Origin: Hirsutella rhossiliensis
Taxonomy: Eukaryota > Ascomycota > Sordariomycetes > Hypocreales > Ophiocordycipitaceae
Direction of reading: 5' to 3'
Assembly: GCF_020360975.1 (NCBI RefSeq)
Contig: NW_025408683.1
Span: 620,001 to 684,000 of the forward strand
Length of the DNA: 64,000 nt
A program made the translations under genes and the position numbers. Within the stretch, counting starts at the first letter, position 1. Each line of letters starts with the position of its first letter. Below the pieces are notes generated by a model. The model had not been told where the DNA came from, did no database searches, and saw nothing but the letters and a program-made list of their open reading frames with translations. Below are positions 11,970 through 24,221 of this stretch, in pieces.

Positions 11970-13300
11970 AAAGGGTAAAATTATAGTCTTTTTTTATATC
12001 GATAATATTATTTAAGCTTACTTAAAAGAGAAAGATATAACTACTAAGGAGGCTATAAAAGGCCTATAATAAAGGTATAAGATAACTAAGCTAAGGGAGC
12101 TAAAGTAGTTCTTAGGGATATAAATCTTTTAAAATAAGTCTTAATAAACTATCTAGCTTACTTAGGACGCCTATATTAATAAAGTCGCTTAAAAATTCCT
12201 TCTTAATTCCCTTAATAAATACCTTCCCTTTATACTTATATTAAATAAAGAGCTTTTACTTAATCTATCCTTTTAAGCTAAGGAGTAAGAGAAATACTTA
12301 TATTAATAAAAGGTAAGCTCCTTTCTTTTTAGCTATTTTTACTAAACTAAATATCTCTTTTATAGTCTCTTAGCTAACTAAGTATAACTAGAATCCTAGC
12401 CTTAGGTACTAAGAAGTAATAAATAGAGTTATCCTTTATCTTTATTTAATAAGATTATATAGTCTATACTTAAAAAGGTAAGGAAGGAAAAGTTTAGCTA
12501 CTAAAATCTTCTTTTATTTAAGCGATTTATTCTTTATAAATAATTCCTTAGATAGAAAGAGCCTATAAAGGTATATTATATCCCTTTTTAAAGGAACTAT
12601 TATATAAAGAGCTTTAATATAAGCTACTATTATAACGTTAAGTATAAATATAGAGCTACTAGCTCTTTTAAAAGCTTTAAAGGAAGCTATTTTCCTTAGC
12701 TAGCTATTAATATCTCTATAACTATAAATTCTAACCCTATTAGTTATAAAATATAATAATATATAAACTATATAAATTCTTATAAAGGAAAATAGTAAGC
12801 TATTAACCTAGCTATTATATATCGATATCTATTAGTATTAGCTACGCTAAGAGGTCTAAAGAAGACTTATTTCTATTTATTAGGTTTTAATAGTAACGAT
12901 AAAGGCTAATAGTTTTATAAAGCCCTTATTAAAGTAGAAGCTAGCTATCTTTTTATAGTAAATAGGGCTAAAAGATATCTATAAGAAGCTATCCTTAGAG
13001 GCCTACCTTAAGAGCTTATAAGAAGAGCTATTAATATATATAAGAAGGTAATATTTATAGCTAAAAAAAAAAAGAAGTAGGTTTTCCCTTTAAAGGGCCC
13101 TTTATTTTAATTAAGGTTCTTTCTTTTAAGAAGGCTCCTTTTTTATAGGACTTTCCCTTCTTTAAGCCCTTATTCCTTAAGTAGGTCTAAAAGACCTTAG
13201 GGACCTAAAGGGGCCCTTACTTTCCTTAAAGTAAGGTACTCTTTTAAAGAAGTAGCACCCTTTTTAAAGAGATATCTATTAAATCTATTAGTTAATAACC
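11970..13300 (+). pseudogene. Copia-C reverse transcriptase/RNase H remnant
   Basis: The frame begins with the RT active-site box, read as F-Y-I-D-N-I-I (11989-12009), where the second catalytic Asp has become Asn (GAT to AAT). The following conserved copia stretch, with W-F-L-G-I read as stop-F-L-G-I near 12110, shows TGG turned to TAG. The RNase H region follows to about 13070. The segment 13245-13298 is repeated at 10912-10969. No function is possible. Confidence 0.8.
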
Positions 13301-13369
13301 TATACTATTATAAAGTAAGTAGAGGTATATATATAAGTACTATTTATAAAATTATAAGGAAAAGTATTT

Positions 13370-13918
13370 TCCTACTATAAATAAAGTAGCTATAATATAC
13401 TCTCTTAATTATATAAGCTAATAAGTAGTATATTAACTATAAATAAAATCCTATCTTATAAAGTAAGAATTACTTATTATCTTATATAATATTATATATT
13501 AAATAGATTATTATTTATTATATAATTAGGAATTAAAGGAATAGAGCTAGCTTAAAATACTAGCTAAGACCTCTTAGTAATACTAGTATAACTAACCTCC
13601 TTTAAATATAAATATTAGCGGAACTAAGATACTTCTAGCTATACTTAAGGTATTACTAAACTCCTTAGTTTCTAGGCTATATAGTAGCCTAAATTTAGTC
13701 TTAAAAGGTTCTTTTATTTAGCTATTATTATCTATATAAGGTAGTATATCTACTAGTAGATAAAGATAGAATTATTATCTTTAATACCTCTTTTATATAC
13801 TAATATACTATTAATAAATTTTATTAAAAATCCTACCTTATACTCCTTCTTTCCCTTTATTATATAGTCTTATATAATTTCTTAATTTCCTAAAATTCTA
13901 CTATTACTTATATACTAT
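13370..13918. other. about 545-bp insertion inside a Copia-C LTR
   Basis: The Copia-C LTRs at 11784-11969 and 37891-38077 are continuous at this point, while the copy at 13306-14075 is split. The inserted DNA has no readable coding frame and matches nothing else I noticed in the window. A clean TSD is not visible. It could be a solo LTR or a small non-autonomous element. Confidence 0.5.
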
Positions 13919-14075
13919 AAGAAAAATAAAATTAATAAGCTATATAAAGCTCTTTTATATATAGCTAGCCTATATATATATATATATATATAAAAGATCC
14001 GGCCCTTTATATATACCTATATAACTTAGGCTATAGCTTAAGCTTATAACTTATAATAATTAAAGACTCTTATAA

Positions 14076-14372
14076 AAGGTTTTTATTAAGTAGTATAGTT
14101 ACCTTAACTTTATATAAGAACCTATATATAAGTTTATTAAAGCTATAGCCCTTAATATATTTAAGCCCTTATATAAGCTAATAAATAAGAATAATAAACT
14201 AAGATACTATTAGTAATAGCTTAAGCTAAGACTATAAAGTAAGTAAAGTAAAATATATAGTTATTATAATATAAGTATAGTAATATAAGTAAAGATAAAA
14301 ATAGTATTTATTTAAGGTAAAACCCTTAAACTACCTAAGCTTATTCCTTATTATTATTACCCTTATCTTTAC

Positions 14373-14373
<1 letters not shown>
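14076..14373. other. unassigned AT-rich sequence
   Basis: About 300 bp between the right Copia-C LTR and the (ATT)n tail of a truncated SINE-like element. No repeat match or coding frame was seen. Confidence 0.3.
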
Positions 14374-14429
<56 letters not shown>

Positions 14430-14525
14430 GATTATACTAAGGACCTAGCTAAAGGTATTTAGAACTTTAATATTAAATAAAAAGAAAAAACTAAAGTATA
14501 TAAAGGAAAACCCTCCCTTCTTTTA
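14374..14525 (-). mobile_element. SINE-like element copy 4, 5'-truncated
   Basis: An (ATT)n run of about 55 bp (14374-14428) is followed by about 100 bp matching the tail-proximal part of the copies at 10970-11753 and 40223-40428, after which similarity stops. The tRNA-like head is absent. Loss of the 5' part with the tail kept is the usual product of incomplete target-primed reverse transcription. Confidence 0.6.
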
Positions 14526-14558
14526 GTATAAGTTTACCTTAAATAAGGTCTTAGTAGT

Positions 14559-15034
14559 TATCGCGAAGCATAGCTTAATTTTATAGTGCTTAAAGATATC
14601 CCTTAGTACGAGGGACCTAGGAAGCTAAAAAACAGGTTTTAAGGAAGGAGCTAAAAAGAGGTATAGAGAGGAGGGTAGGGGTAAGAGGGGAAGTAAAAGT
14701 AGCGATAGCTTCTTATAAAGGTAGCGAAAGATAAGATAGATATACCGGTAACGGCTAGAAAGGAGGGGGAAAACTAGTAAAAAGCTCGGTAGTTAAAAGG
14801 ATATTAGTAGCTTCTTTAAGTAAGATCTTCTTTATTAATTAAGATATTAGACTAGTATAAAGAGGGGCGTTAGATAAAGGAAAGAAGGAAAATTAAGGCA
14901 ATATAATAATTACTCCCCTACCTTTATTACTACCCCTATAAGAATTAAATCTCTCTACCCTACCTATCTAACCCCTTACTTTTAATTTTGCCTTTATATA
15001 TTTTTATATACTTCTTACGTCTCTCTTTATAAGA
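14559..15034 (-). repeat. Copia-A solo LTR
   Basis: A complete 476-bp LTR in reverse orientation, flanked by perfect 5-bp repeats GTAGT at 14554-14558 and 15035-15039. Two TSDs around a single LTR mean a full element inserted here and later lost its interior by LTR-LTR recombination. Confidence 0.9.
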
Positions 15035-15039
15035 GTAGT

Positions 15040-17600
15040 AGTATATAGGAAATTTATACTAGCTACCGCGGGCTTCTCCTACGCGTTTACTTTTTAGCGT
15101 AGGCCCTTTTAGGCTATAGCCGCTTTTATCCTAAGCAGCCGCGGCCTAGGCTCGCTAGCTTAAGGCTAGGGTTATAAGTAATAGTCTTTCTTTAAGGGCT
15201 TAACTTATAAGCGCTTTTATTTCTTATAGCTCCCGCGTTACTACTATATAGTTTTAGCTATATTAGCTATATTAGCTTATTAGTTTATTAGTTAATAGGG
15301 TAGGTAATATCCTATTACTAAGCTAGGTATTAATATAGGTCGCTCTTAGGTAAGGCTAGCTAATCGAAATTTAATTAGCTATCTCTATTAATTAAAAGTC
15401 TATTCTTATCTAGCTACGCGACTTCCTAATTAAAAGCGTAGTAGCTTATATTTACTATCTATTATATAGTTACTAATTATATACGCCCGGCTTATATATA
15501 TATATACTTACCCTCCCCCCTTAGTTTTATTTCTACCTTCGCTTACCTCTTTATTTATTATCTCTTTTATAGGCTATAATTTCTTACCTACCTTATTTTT
15601 ATATCCCTAGGTTTCTTTAGTACTATATCTAAATCGTTTACTATTACTTTATAATATCTAACTAAGAAGCTAACTTAGGTAGTAGTAGCTCGCTTCTTTT
15701 TAAGCCCTCTTTTTATTAGAAAGTCGCTACTATAGCGGGCTTAAAGCGCTCTATCTTATATTTTATATATATTAAGCGCCTTATTAGTAGGCTTACTTAT
15801 AAGTCCTTTACTAGCTATTAAAACTAGTCTTATAAGTATTAGTCTTAGTTTTATCTTAGGTTAGTCTTACTTTTAATACTTTTTACTAACTTTACTAGCT
15901 ATAAAGGCTAAAGTATATATTACTTATACTAACTTTAACTAGTTTTATTACTAAGTAAGTAACCCTATCTTACTATAATATAGTTTAAGTTTAGTATTAA
16001 TTTATATTTAGATTACCTTTAAAGGTAAAGAAGCTATACGTAGCCTTTACTAAGCTTAGTTTAAGGTTAATAGCCCCTCCCTTATTAAGGGTTTAATATA
16101 AAAGCGCTTTTACTATACTATTCTAGAAACCTATATTTACGCTAGTTAAAAGGCCCTTATTATTAAGAGTAAGGGCGCGTTAAGTAAGTCTACCCTTAGT
16201 TTAGCTATAGTTACTAAGAATATTAAAACGCTTACCTTAGCTTTTACCTATTTTATAGATAATACCTACTATATATATAAGTCCTTAAAAAAGCACTTAA
16301 GTAAGTTTAGTAATACTATTAAGACTTTAGCTTAGGTTAGGCCTAAGTTACTCTTAGTTACTTAAAAGACTTTTATAATAATTAATAATCTTACTAACTA
16401 TTTCTATTTTATCGCTAGCGATAACTATAATAGTAGGGATAATAGTAGTAATTATACTAAGCTTAGTCTAGTACTAGCCTCTTTTAGTAAGAGGAAAGGT
16501 AAGGGTAAAGGTAAGGGTAAAGCGGCTATTACGTTTAAGGCTCTATTTAAGGCTAAGGCTAAGGAGTCCGCTACTATTTTTATACCCGCGGTCGTATTAA
16601 AGTTAGTTTAGGATCCTACCACGTCCCCCTTTATTAGCTCCGACGCCGAGCTATAGCCTAGTAGTTCTCTTATCGCTAAGCTTACTTTAAAGCGTCCTTA
16701 CCTTATATTACTTACCGACCTTACTAGCGCTCTTAACTTTATTTAATAGCGTTTTTATAGCTATCGCGGTTCGGTCTTAGCTAAGATTATTACTAGTTTT
16801 AAGCTTAATTAAATTTAAGGTTATAGTATAAGCTATAGTAAACGCCTTTATACTACCGCCGATATAGGTCTTACTTTAGTATAGTCCTTAGTTATTACTT
16901 TATCTTATAAGCTAGCCGTCTAAACTAGCTTTAGTTTAAGTTTAAGGTTAAGTTTAGCCGGCTATTACTAAGCTTCTTATAGTAGTAGTAGTCCTTATAC
17001 TCCTTATAAGTCCTAGGTTACTCCCTCCTATACTTTATATACTACTTTAAAGGGGTCTTATTATTCTTACTATAATAATAAAGCAGATAGTACTATTAAT
17101 AAGTTAGGCTAAAGTCGCGGTTTAAAGGCTAGTTATTAATACTATCTTAGTTTAGTTTTAAGTTAGGTCTTATTTAGTTATAGTCTTTTAGTAGTAGGTC
17201 TTATTCTATAACTATTAAGGCTAGCTTAATTAGGTCTCCTTAATCTTATTTAGTCTATAGTTTAAGTAGTAAGGTTTATATTTAGTTTAGGTCTAGTTCG
17301 GTTAATACTATAGTTCTATTATTATAAGTCCTCTTCCTTTCTTAGGTCGCTTTAGTAAAGTAAGTAGTTAGCTAAGGTAGTCTTAGTTAAGGCCGCTTTA
17401 TCTTTAACGCGACCTTAGGGCTATTATCCGCTATATTTATATATAGCTTTTAAGCTAGATCGAACTAATAGAGCTTACTTAAGTAAAGGAACTATTATAC
17501 TAACGGCGCTGCTATCTTTTTCCTTTAAAGGCCCGCTTTAATATTACTTATATCCTAGGCTTATATTAAGAGAGACTCCCTTACCTTTATTATTAATAGA
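15040..17600 (+). other. unassigned RIP-degraded region, partly coding
   Basis: This region lies between the solo Copia-A LTR and the 3' part of the LINE. It contains the plus-strand coding remnant listed separately. Small GC-rich patches at 15085-15180 keep CG but not CA/TG. I could not find terminal repeats that would define the element it belongs to. Confidence 0.4.
16060..17110 (+). pseudogene. unrecognised Lys-rich coding remnant
   Basis: A plus-strand frame of about 350 codons is interrupted only by TAA/TAG, the pattern of RIP at Gln and Trp codons. It includes a basic stretch of alternating Lys and Gly (about 16495-16525), several KAK repeats to about 16565, then Ser/Thr/Pro-rich sequence. 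This resembles a gag-like or nucleic-acid-binding protein, but no zinc knuckle or enzyme motif could be found. It runs opposite to the neighbouring LINE. It may be an accessory frame of an element whose ends are not visible, or a captured gene. Confidence 0.35.
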
Positions 17601-17619
17601 TAGTCGATTATTATAAAGT

Positions 17620-20600
17620 AAATAGTATTTATTTTTTATTTATATATATATACTAGTAAGACTATACTAAGGACCTTTTAGTTAAAAAGGAAGTTATTAA
17701 GCTTAATCTTTCCTATATATATCTAAGTAATTACTATATTAATATACTTAAGGAGGCCTTTATAGCAGTTTAGCGTTATCGCTTTATTAAACTATAGTAA
17801 GAAGTTAGTAAGGTAAAAGGTAGTTTAGTATTATTAGATTATATCCTCCTTAGCGTTCTATTAAGTAGCTTATTCCTTATTTAGCCTTTTAAGTAACTTA
17901 GCTTTATTTAAAAGGTCGTCCGATCCTATCTAGCTTTAGACCCCCCTTATCTTTTTTATAAAAAGGGGCCTACTAATTAGTAGCGCTACTAAGGGCCTGC
18001 CCTTTCTTTAGCGTTACCTCCTTTTAAGTATACCTACGACCGCGTTAAATACGCTTTAATTTTAGCTTAGGAGCCTTAAGCCCTCTAGCCTTTAAAGGGT
18101 ATTTATTATTCTTTAGTTTAAGTAAAGGTTAATTAAAGGTACCTATACCTTTACTTTAACTTAGTAGACTAAAGTCGCGTAATAAGCGCTTATTATTACT
18201 TAGAGGTAAGCTAACTAGTCTTATATTAAGTCCTATATAATCTTATATAGTTTTCCCTTTATAAGCGTTATCTTATAAAATATAACTATAGTATAAGAGA
18301 TTAAGGACCGGATTACCTTACTATAGACTTCCTTAACGCGTAGTAAGGTATAGCCCTATATAAACGCTATAAGCTTAGTTAAAGCTATAGTCTAGCGCTT
18401 TATCTTTACTTAGAGCTACTTTAAGTACGCCTTTTATTATAATTTCTAGTATACTTATACCCTTAGTAAGTAGGCCTCTTAAACTAGTATTACCTTATTA
18501 GCTTTAAGGTAAACTAATATTATTATTACTTATCTCCTTTATATAAAGTATATTAACTTACTTTTTAATAGTTTAAAAGTAACTATAAACTTAGTCGCTT
18601 ACTTTATATATACCTTTTAGGCTTCCTTTAAGTATACTACTATAATAGCTTTATTAAGTTTAATACTAACTATATTTATATTATTAGCGAAGTTAATAGT
18701 ATAAATACTATATATTATACTAAGCCTTTTATATAAAAGGGTTATATAGTATAGAAATAGGATTAAGGATAAGAGGGAGCCTTAAAGGACTTTTATTAAT
18801 ACTTATATTAGCTTTAAAGATTTCTTATTAAAGTAAAAGGTCGATCTTTTATTACTTATAAAGCTTTATATTAAGCTTATATACTATCTAAGGTATCCTT
18901 AAAGTTTTAGTTCCTTTATAAGCTTATTATAGTTAACTATATTAAATACGCCTTAAATATTTAGCTATAAGAATAATATAATACCCTTTTAAGCTTAGGT
19001 CGCGTATATTAGTTTTATTATTAATAAGATCGCTGCTTTTATAAAGCGCTCCTTTTTATTCCTTATTTATCTATTTAGTAAGATACTATTTACCTTTACT
19101 ACTCTTATAGTCTTCTAAGCTAGTATCTACTTAAGTACTTTCCTTACTATAAGTAGGACCGTAATTAGTCTTTATTCCCTTACTATATAGTAAGCTTTTA
19201 GCTTCTTACTTAGCTTTTAAAGTACTACTATATTTACGCTATAAAACTGCCTTAGGAAATATAAGAGTTAGGTATAAGCGTTAAAGATTATAACTAGTTA
19301 CTAAACTAAGGCTAGTTTATACTTATTAATAAACCTTAAGGGGACGCTATCTAAGCTTATTACCTTTTAGCTTACTATTTTACTTAGCGCTATTATAATA
19401 TTAGCTAGCTAGATCTATTAGTTAACTATAAGGGTCGCCTTAGCTATAAGCTAAGGTAGCCCTTAAGTTATCTTAGCTTTTAATAAGAAGAACTTAGTAG
19501 CTAATATCTAGGCCTTCCCTTTAAAGGTTTTTATTAGTTAGTCCTTACCTTCCTTTAATAGTAGTAGGATATAAGTTAGTTTTAATAGTAGCTTACTATA
19601 AAGTTTAGCTTACCTCTTTATATTCTAAAGCTTAGCGTTATTAGCCTTAAACTTTTCTAGGAACTCGCGCTAATAAGCCCTTCTTACCTCGCAGACGGTT
19701 TACTTTTAAGCCGCTATTACTTTATATAGGTTTTCTTAGTTTACCTTACTCCTTTCTTACTTATACTTCCTTCTTACCCTCTTAGCCTTTTTTATTACCC
19801 TTTTTACTTTTAAGGTAAACTATATATTACCCTTAAGTAATACTCGCCCTTAGTATAGAACTATAGCTATCGCGATATACTTTAAGATAGTAAAGATATA
19901 GTCTAGGTCTTAGTTAATATCCTTTAGTATTTAGAGCGTTAGCTAGTATAGTCTTAGCTAAGATATAGTCTTAGCTTTAACTAGCTTAGCTTTTACCTCT
20001 TATTACCTTAAAGCTAGTTTAAGCGCTTAAGCTTAAGTATTAATTTATAATATAATAGTTTAAGGGATATAGTTTAATTTAATAAGGTCTAAGTTAAGCT
20101 TAATATACTATATCTTAGTCTTTAGTATTACTTATATTAGGTTAATAGTACTATCCCTTTAGCTATAGAAAAATCTTATATACTCTTTTTTTAAAGTAGC
20201 GAGTTTAAGTTATAGTCTTATTACCTCTTATATAAGTTATATTATACTATCTAAGGTCTTATTATATTTATCCTAAAGTAAGTAATAAAGATTAAAGTCC
20301 CTTACTATTATTATAAGATACTTTAGTTTAATTACGCTTATTTCTTATAACGCTTTAGTCTTTATAGCCCTTAATAATAAGTAAATCGCTTATAGTTTAA
20401 TACTATCCCTAAAAACTACCTTACTTTAGTTTAGTCTAAACTAAGGTAACTATATACTTAGCTTAAGCTTCTTATATATATATAGTATATACCTCCCTTC
20501 CTTATAAACTAAGCTATAAAGCGCTAGTTTAAAAGGTAAGGCCCTACCCCTTAGTATAGCTTTTACTTCCTATAATACTATTAAGTTAAAGCTAGCTTAA

Positions 20601-20900
20601 TAGTATAGCGCTAGCTATACTAGCTTATATTTCTTTTATATATTTTAAAATAGTACTTATAATTATATATAAATAGGGTTAAAGTAAAAGGGTTTATTTA
20701 TATAAAGAGAGAGGCGCTTTATATCTTAGCGCTTCTTTATTTACTATATATATAAATATCGTTTATACTTAGTTTAGCCTCCTTAGCCTTACTAGCTAGT
20801 AGGTATCTTAAGCTTAACCTTTTATTTTAGCGCGGTTTACTTAGTTCTTACTTTTAAACTATAGTTAAATTAAAAATACCTTAGGTTTTAATAGTAGGTA
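17620..20900 (-). pseudogene. LINE ORF2 reverse transcriptase remnant
   Basis: Landmarks of non-LTR reverse transcriptase can be followed on the minus strand. At about 19300-19450 is the region with G-Y-F-P and K-A-W-R-P-I-like blocks. At about 18743-18792 is P-Q-G-S-P-L-S-P, here read V-L-stop-G-S-L-L-S-L. At 18681-18691 the F-A-D-D active site is read F-A-N-N, so both catalytic Asp are lost. The thumb/C-terminal region with C-L-R-like and V-P-P-L-D-L-Y-like blocks lies at 18000-18420. In a live element it would nick the target and reverse-transcribe element RNA in place. The N-terminal endonuclease (19.7-20.9 kb) was not verified. Confidence 0.82.
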
Positions 20901-20949
20901 GTACTTATTACTTAGTATATACCTAGGTATTTATAAACTATTAAGGTCT

Positions 20950-21440
20950 TTATAAGTAGTTTTCCCTTACCTTTTCCTAGGCTTTATTTACTATAAGGTA
21001 AGTTTAGGTTTATAATAAATAGTCCCCTTAGTATAAGATATAATTATAAGAGATTTCGCCCTTCTTAGCCTTATATTTATCCTCCTTTTTATTATATACT
21101 ATACTCTTATATTAGCTATAAAGTTATATTAATATATACTACTTAGTAATATAGCTATACCTATAGTAATTATAATACCTTTATAGTTAAACTAACTTAT
21201 TATAAGGTTTATATTAAAAGATTTATACTTTAAGGACTAAGCTTAAGTTATAAAGCTTATTAGCTACCTTTAAGCTATTAACCTTAATAAGTATAGTTAT
21301 CGCTATTAATATCTTAGATTAAGTGTATAGCGCTTAAGCTTAAAAGACCTTAACTTTATTTACCTTTATAATCTTATAAATTAATCGCTCTCTTTCTACT
21401 ATCGCTACCCTTAAAGGGACGTTTTTAATAACTACTATAT
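20950..21440 (-). pseudogene. LINE ORF1 C-terminal part with eroded CCHC knuckle
   Basis: The minus strand at 21080-21180 keeps the spacing of a CX2CX4HX4C zinc knuckle, but each metal ligand is now Tyr (TGY or CAY to TAY). Just upstream is the ORF1 sequence that continues across the Gypsy-B insertion to 35602. ORF1 proteins of this type bind element RNA as a nucleic-acid chaperone. Confidence 0.75.
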
Positions 21441-21697
21441 TATAAGGGAATATATATTATAGTACGATTAGTTAGGTAGTAGAGATAGCTAGAGGTACTA
21501 CGCTATATATATTATACTGTTTTTATTATAAGACTAAAGCTTAGTAAAAGAGGGATTTTTCCTCTTTAGTTAGAGTAATAAGAGGTCTATAATATATAAG
21601 TAAGGTAGGTATAATTCCTTACCGATACCTTACTAATATATTAGTACTATATACCTAAGTACTTTATTAGCCTATACTTCTTAGTAGCGCTCTTATA
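21441..21697 (-). repeat. Gypsy-B 3' LTR
   Basis: 257 bp, a direct repeat of 35340-35596; preceded by TATAT. Confidence 0.85.
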
Positions 21698-22022
21698 ATT
21701 ATCTCCCTTTCTATATAAACGTCTTAGCTATATCTTTAATATATATTACTTTCGCTATACTATATATATTTAGTTAAAAAGAAAGATAGTTTCGGTTATA
21801 TATTACGCGTATATACTTATATAAGTATACGTTAGTCTATACTTTATAACGTTAATAGTTATTATACTAGCGGTTACTACTAAGTAACTATTATAGTATC
21901 GCTTATATATTAGCCGCGTAACTATAATATAAAGAGTATATATATATATCTCTTACTTTTTCTATTTTCTTTTCTTCTTTAACTCTTTTACTTACGATTA
22001 CTATAGAGTTTTATGCCTTTTT

Positions 22023-23320
22023 TTATTAATCTCTTATACCTTTTTATATTACTTTTTATTAACGATTTATTAATAATAATACCTTCTATATTAAAGAAGA
22101 TAAAGAACTATAACGCCGATTTCCTATACTATATATAAGAGTAAGTAGCGGCGGGTTCGCCCTTAAAATATAAGCGATTAGCCTAAAAGTCTTATAGTAA
22201 CGCTAGTTCCTCCTTAGTAAAGAAAGCTAAGAAAGGTATAAGGGAATCTTAGTCTTAGGAGACTTTTAGTCTAGGACTTAACGTTAGTAAAGGTTATACC
22301 CCTATTACCCTACTAAATACCTTAACTCTAACTATTAATAAGCCTACCTTTATAAGCTAAGAAACTTATAAGTCTATTACCCCTATTAGCGATATTAATA
22401 CTAGCGAGAAGATCGTGCTTAGGCGCTCTTAGGTAAGTACTAATAACCTAGCTACTCTATCTTAATAGGGCGGCTCTAGCTAATAAGAGATCGTCGCCTA
22501 GGCCGCTCCTTAAAATAAGTAGGCTAATATTAATAACGAGGCTTAGCTAAATAAGGGCTAAAACGATCTTAATACTTAGCCGAACGAAGGCTAAGATAAC
22601 GATAATAGTAATAATAAAGACGGCCGCGATTTAACTCCTCCTACTAATAAACCTAAGAATAGCGGCGCTAGAGATAAGGGTACCTAGGCGGCGGTATAAG
22701 GCGGTCGCGCTCCTATAAAGAAGCGTACCTAATCTAAGGCTAAAGCCCGCTTAGTTAGGGCCTATAGGGTTATCCCTTATTAGCTTTAATATATATATTA
22801 TTTTAGGACGGTTATTAAGGAGTATAGTATAACTAAGCTTAAACTTATTAAGGTGCTCTTAATTAGCTATATTTTCTTAGGGGTTTCTTTAATATACTAT
22901 AAGTAGTACTATAGATATACCGCGACCTATAACTAAGTAAGTTTCCCCTTAACTTTAAATATTACGATTAATAAGCTAATCTTTTTTAAGGCTATTACTC
23001 TTATATTTAGTAACTAGGCTAATATAGTCGCTATCGTTAAGTACCTATATAAGCTTAATAAGCTAAAGACTAGTAATAAGGATATTAAGGATAATAGCTT
23101 AGATATAAGCGTACTTATTTTTAAGGAGGCTAATCGGCGCTATCTCGCTATTATAGTATAGTATTTAGCCGAGGCTTTTAACGCTACTAAGACGGCCTAT
23201 CGTAAGTCCTTTAAGACTATAAGTATATAGAAGTCTATTATTATAAGTTTTATTTAACCTTTTTATTAGCGACCGCCTAACGATATACTAGGTCGAGTAT
23301 ACCGACTACTATATACTAAT
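22023..23320 (+). pseudogene. Gypsy-B antisense accessory reading frame, unknown
   Basis: Running opposite to gag-pol, a frame starts at a surviving ATG (22023) and continues for about 430 codons with only TAA/TAG interruptions, the mark of RIP at Gln and Trp codons. The N-terminal third is Ser/Lys-rich. A middle part (22400-22740) would have been rich in Gln, Asn and Ala. The C-terminal half (about 22740-23300) looks globular, with hydrophobic and Lys/Tyr-rich segments. I do not recognise it. It lies between integrase and the 3' LTR, a position where extra antisense frames are known in some plant gypsy lineages. It could instead be a fragment of another element. Confidence 0.5.
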
Positions 23321-24221
23321 TAATAAGCGCCGCGAACTTATTATTCGCCTTAACCCCGCGCCCTTATTTAATATCGCCTATATAAGCCTAGAGTACCGGG
23401 CCTAGGAATCCTAGTTAAAACTCCGCCTTATTAATAGCGATATAAGCTATACTTTATAGTAATACGCCTTACTATTTACTAAGGCTAAGGTAAGTACTAT
23501 ACTAATAAAGATAGGTCTTAACGCGGAAGATAAGGAAGGAGTAAAGGATAGGGTAGTTTTAGTATTTCTAAAGGTATTTAGTATAGTAGAGGGGGCGCCT
23601 TAGTTAGTTCCCGCTACGCCGGCGAAGAAAAGGGGTAGTTAGAAGTAATAGATAGGTCTTATCTTTCTTTTATTTAGCTATAACTATCCTTCTCTCCTTT
23701 ATCGTTAGGGTCTTAGTAGAGTTATAGTTTAGTTTTATTTTCCTTAATAATATTTAATAGGTAGTATAAATAGTTTTCCCTTATTCTCTTATTTTACTAT
23801 TTTATATATAGTTATAAGACGTTTAAGCGTACTAATACGTTAATAAGTTAGTAGTAATTTAATAAGGACTCGTTATTAATTTAATAGCGTCTCCCTACGC
23901 TAGTAGGTTTCCCTACCTTACTTAGTCTTATACTTCTTTTTCTTAGTTAAGTAAGTAGTATATTCTTTAATAAGGTCTTAGCTATTCGCTATATCTTTAG
24001 TATCGACCTATTAGTTATACTTAGCTAGCTATCCTTTTTATTTAATAAGGAAAAAGGTATTACCCTTAGATCTCTTTTAGTCTTTAATCTCTTAGACTTC
24101 CTATTTACCTTTATTATCCTCTAAGTTTAGTATTAATAGGGTTTCGCTATCTTTATAGGTGCCTTTTCGCTCTTTCTATAGCTCTAAGAGACTAATATAG
24201 AAAACGTTATAAAGGCGTAAG

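Larger units (their letters stand above)
11784..14075 (+). mobile_element. Copia-C remnant with two short LTRs
   Basis: A plus-strand copia-type element, incomplete. A 186-bp LTR at 11784-11969 starts TATTATAGAG and ends ACTCTTATAA. A matching LTR runs from 13306 to 14075, split by a roughly 545-bp insertion. Between them is a broken reverse transcriptase to RNase H frame. The left LTR abuts the catalytic box of reverse transcriptase, so gag, integrase and the first half of RT are missing. The piece may have arisen by recombination between copies, or a solo LTR may have inserted into an older fragment. Confidence 0.75.
17620..21440 (-). mobile_element. non-LTR (LINE) retrotransposon, 3' portion
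   Basis: Minus-strand element with ORF2 (reverse transcriptase) and the end of ORF1. It is interrupted in ORF1 at 21440 by Gypsy-B and continues at 35602. Joining 35602 to 21440 restores an uninterrupted ORF1 reading frame apart from RIP stops, which supports both the insertion site and the single origin of the two parts. The order ORF1 with CCHC knuckle, then RT, suits Tad- or I-like fungal LINEs. The 3' end near 17.6 kb is approximate; no poly(A) tail was identified. Confidence 0.85.

Noticed and set aside
14374..14428. The (ATT)n run as an independent microsatellite or CRISPR-like array
   Set aside because: It is the tail of a SINE-like element: the same tail-body junction occurs at 10970-10995. 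There are no spacers.
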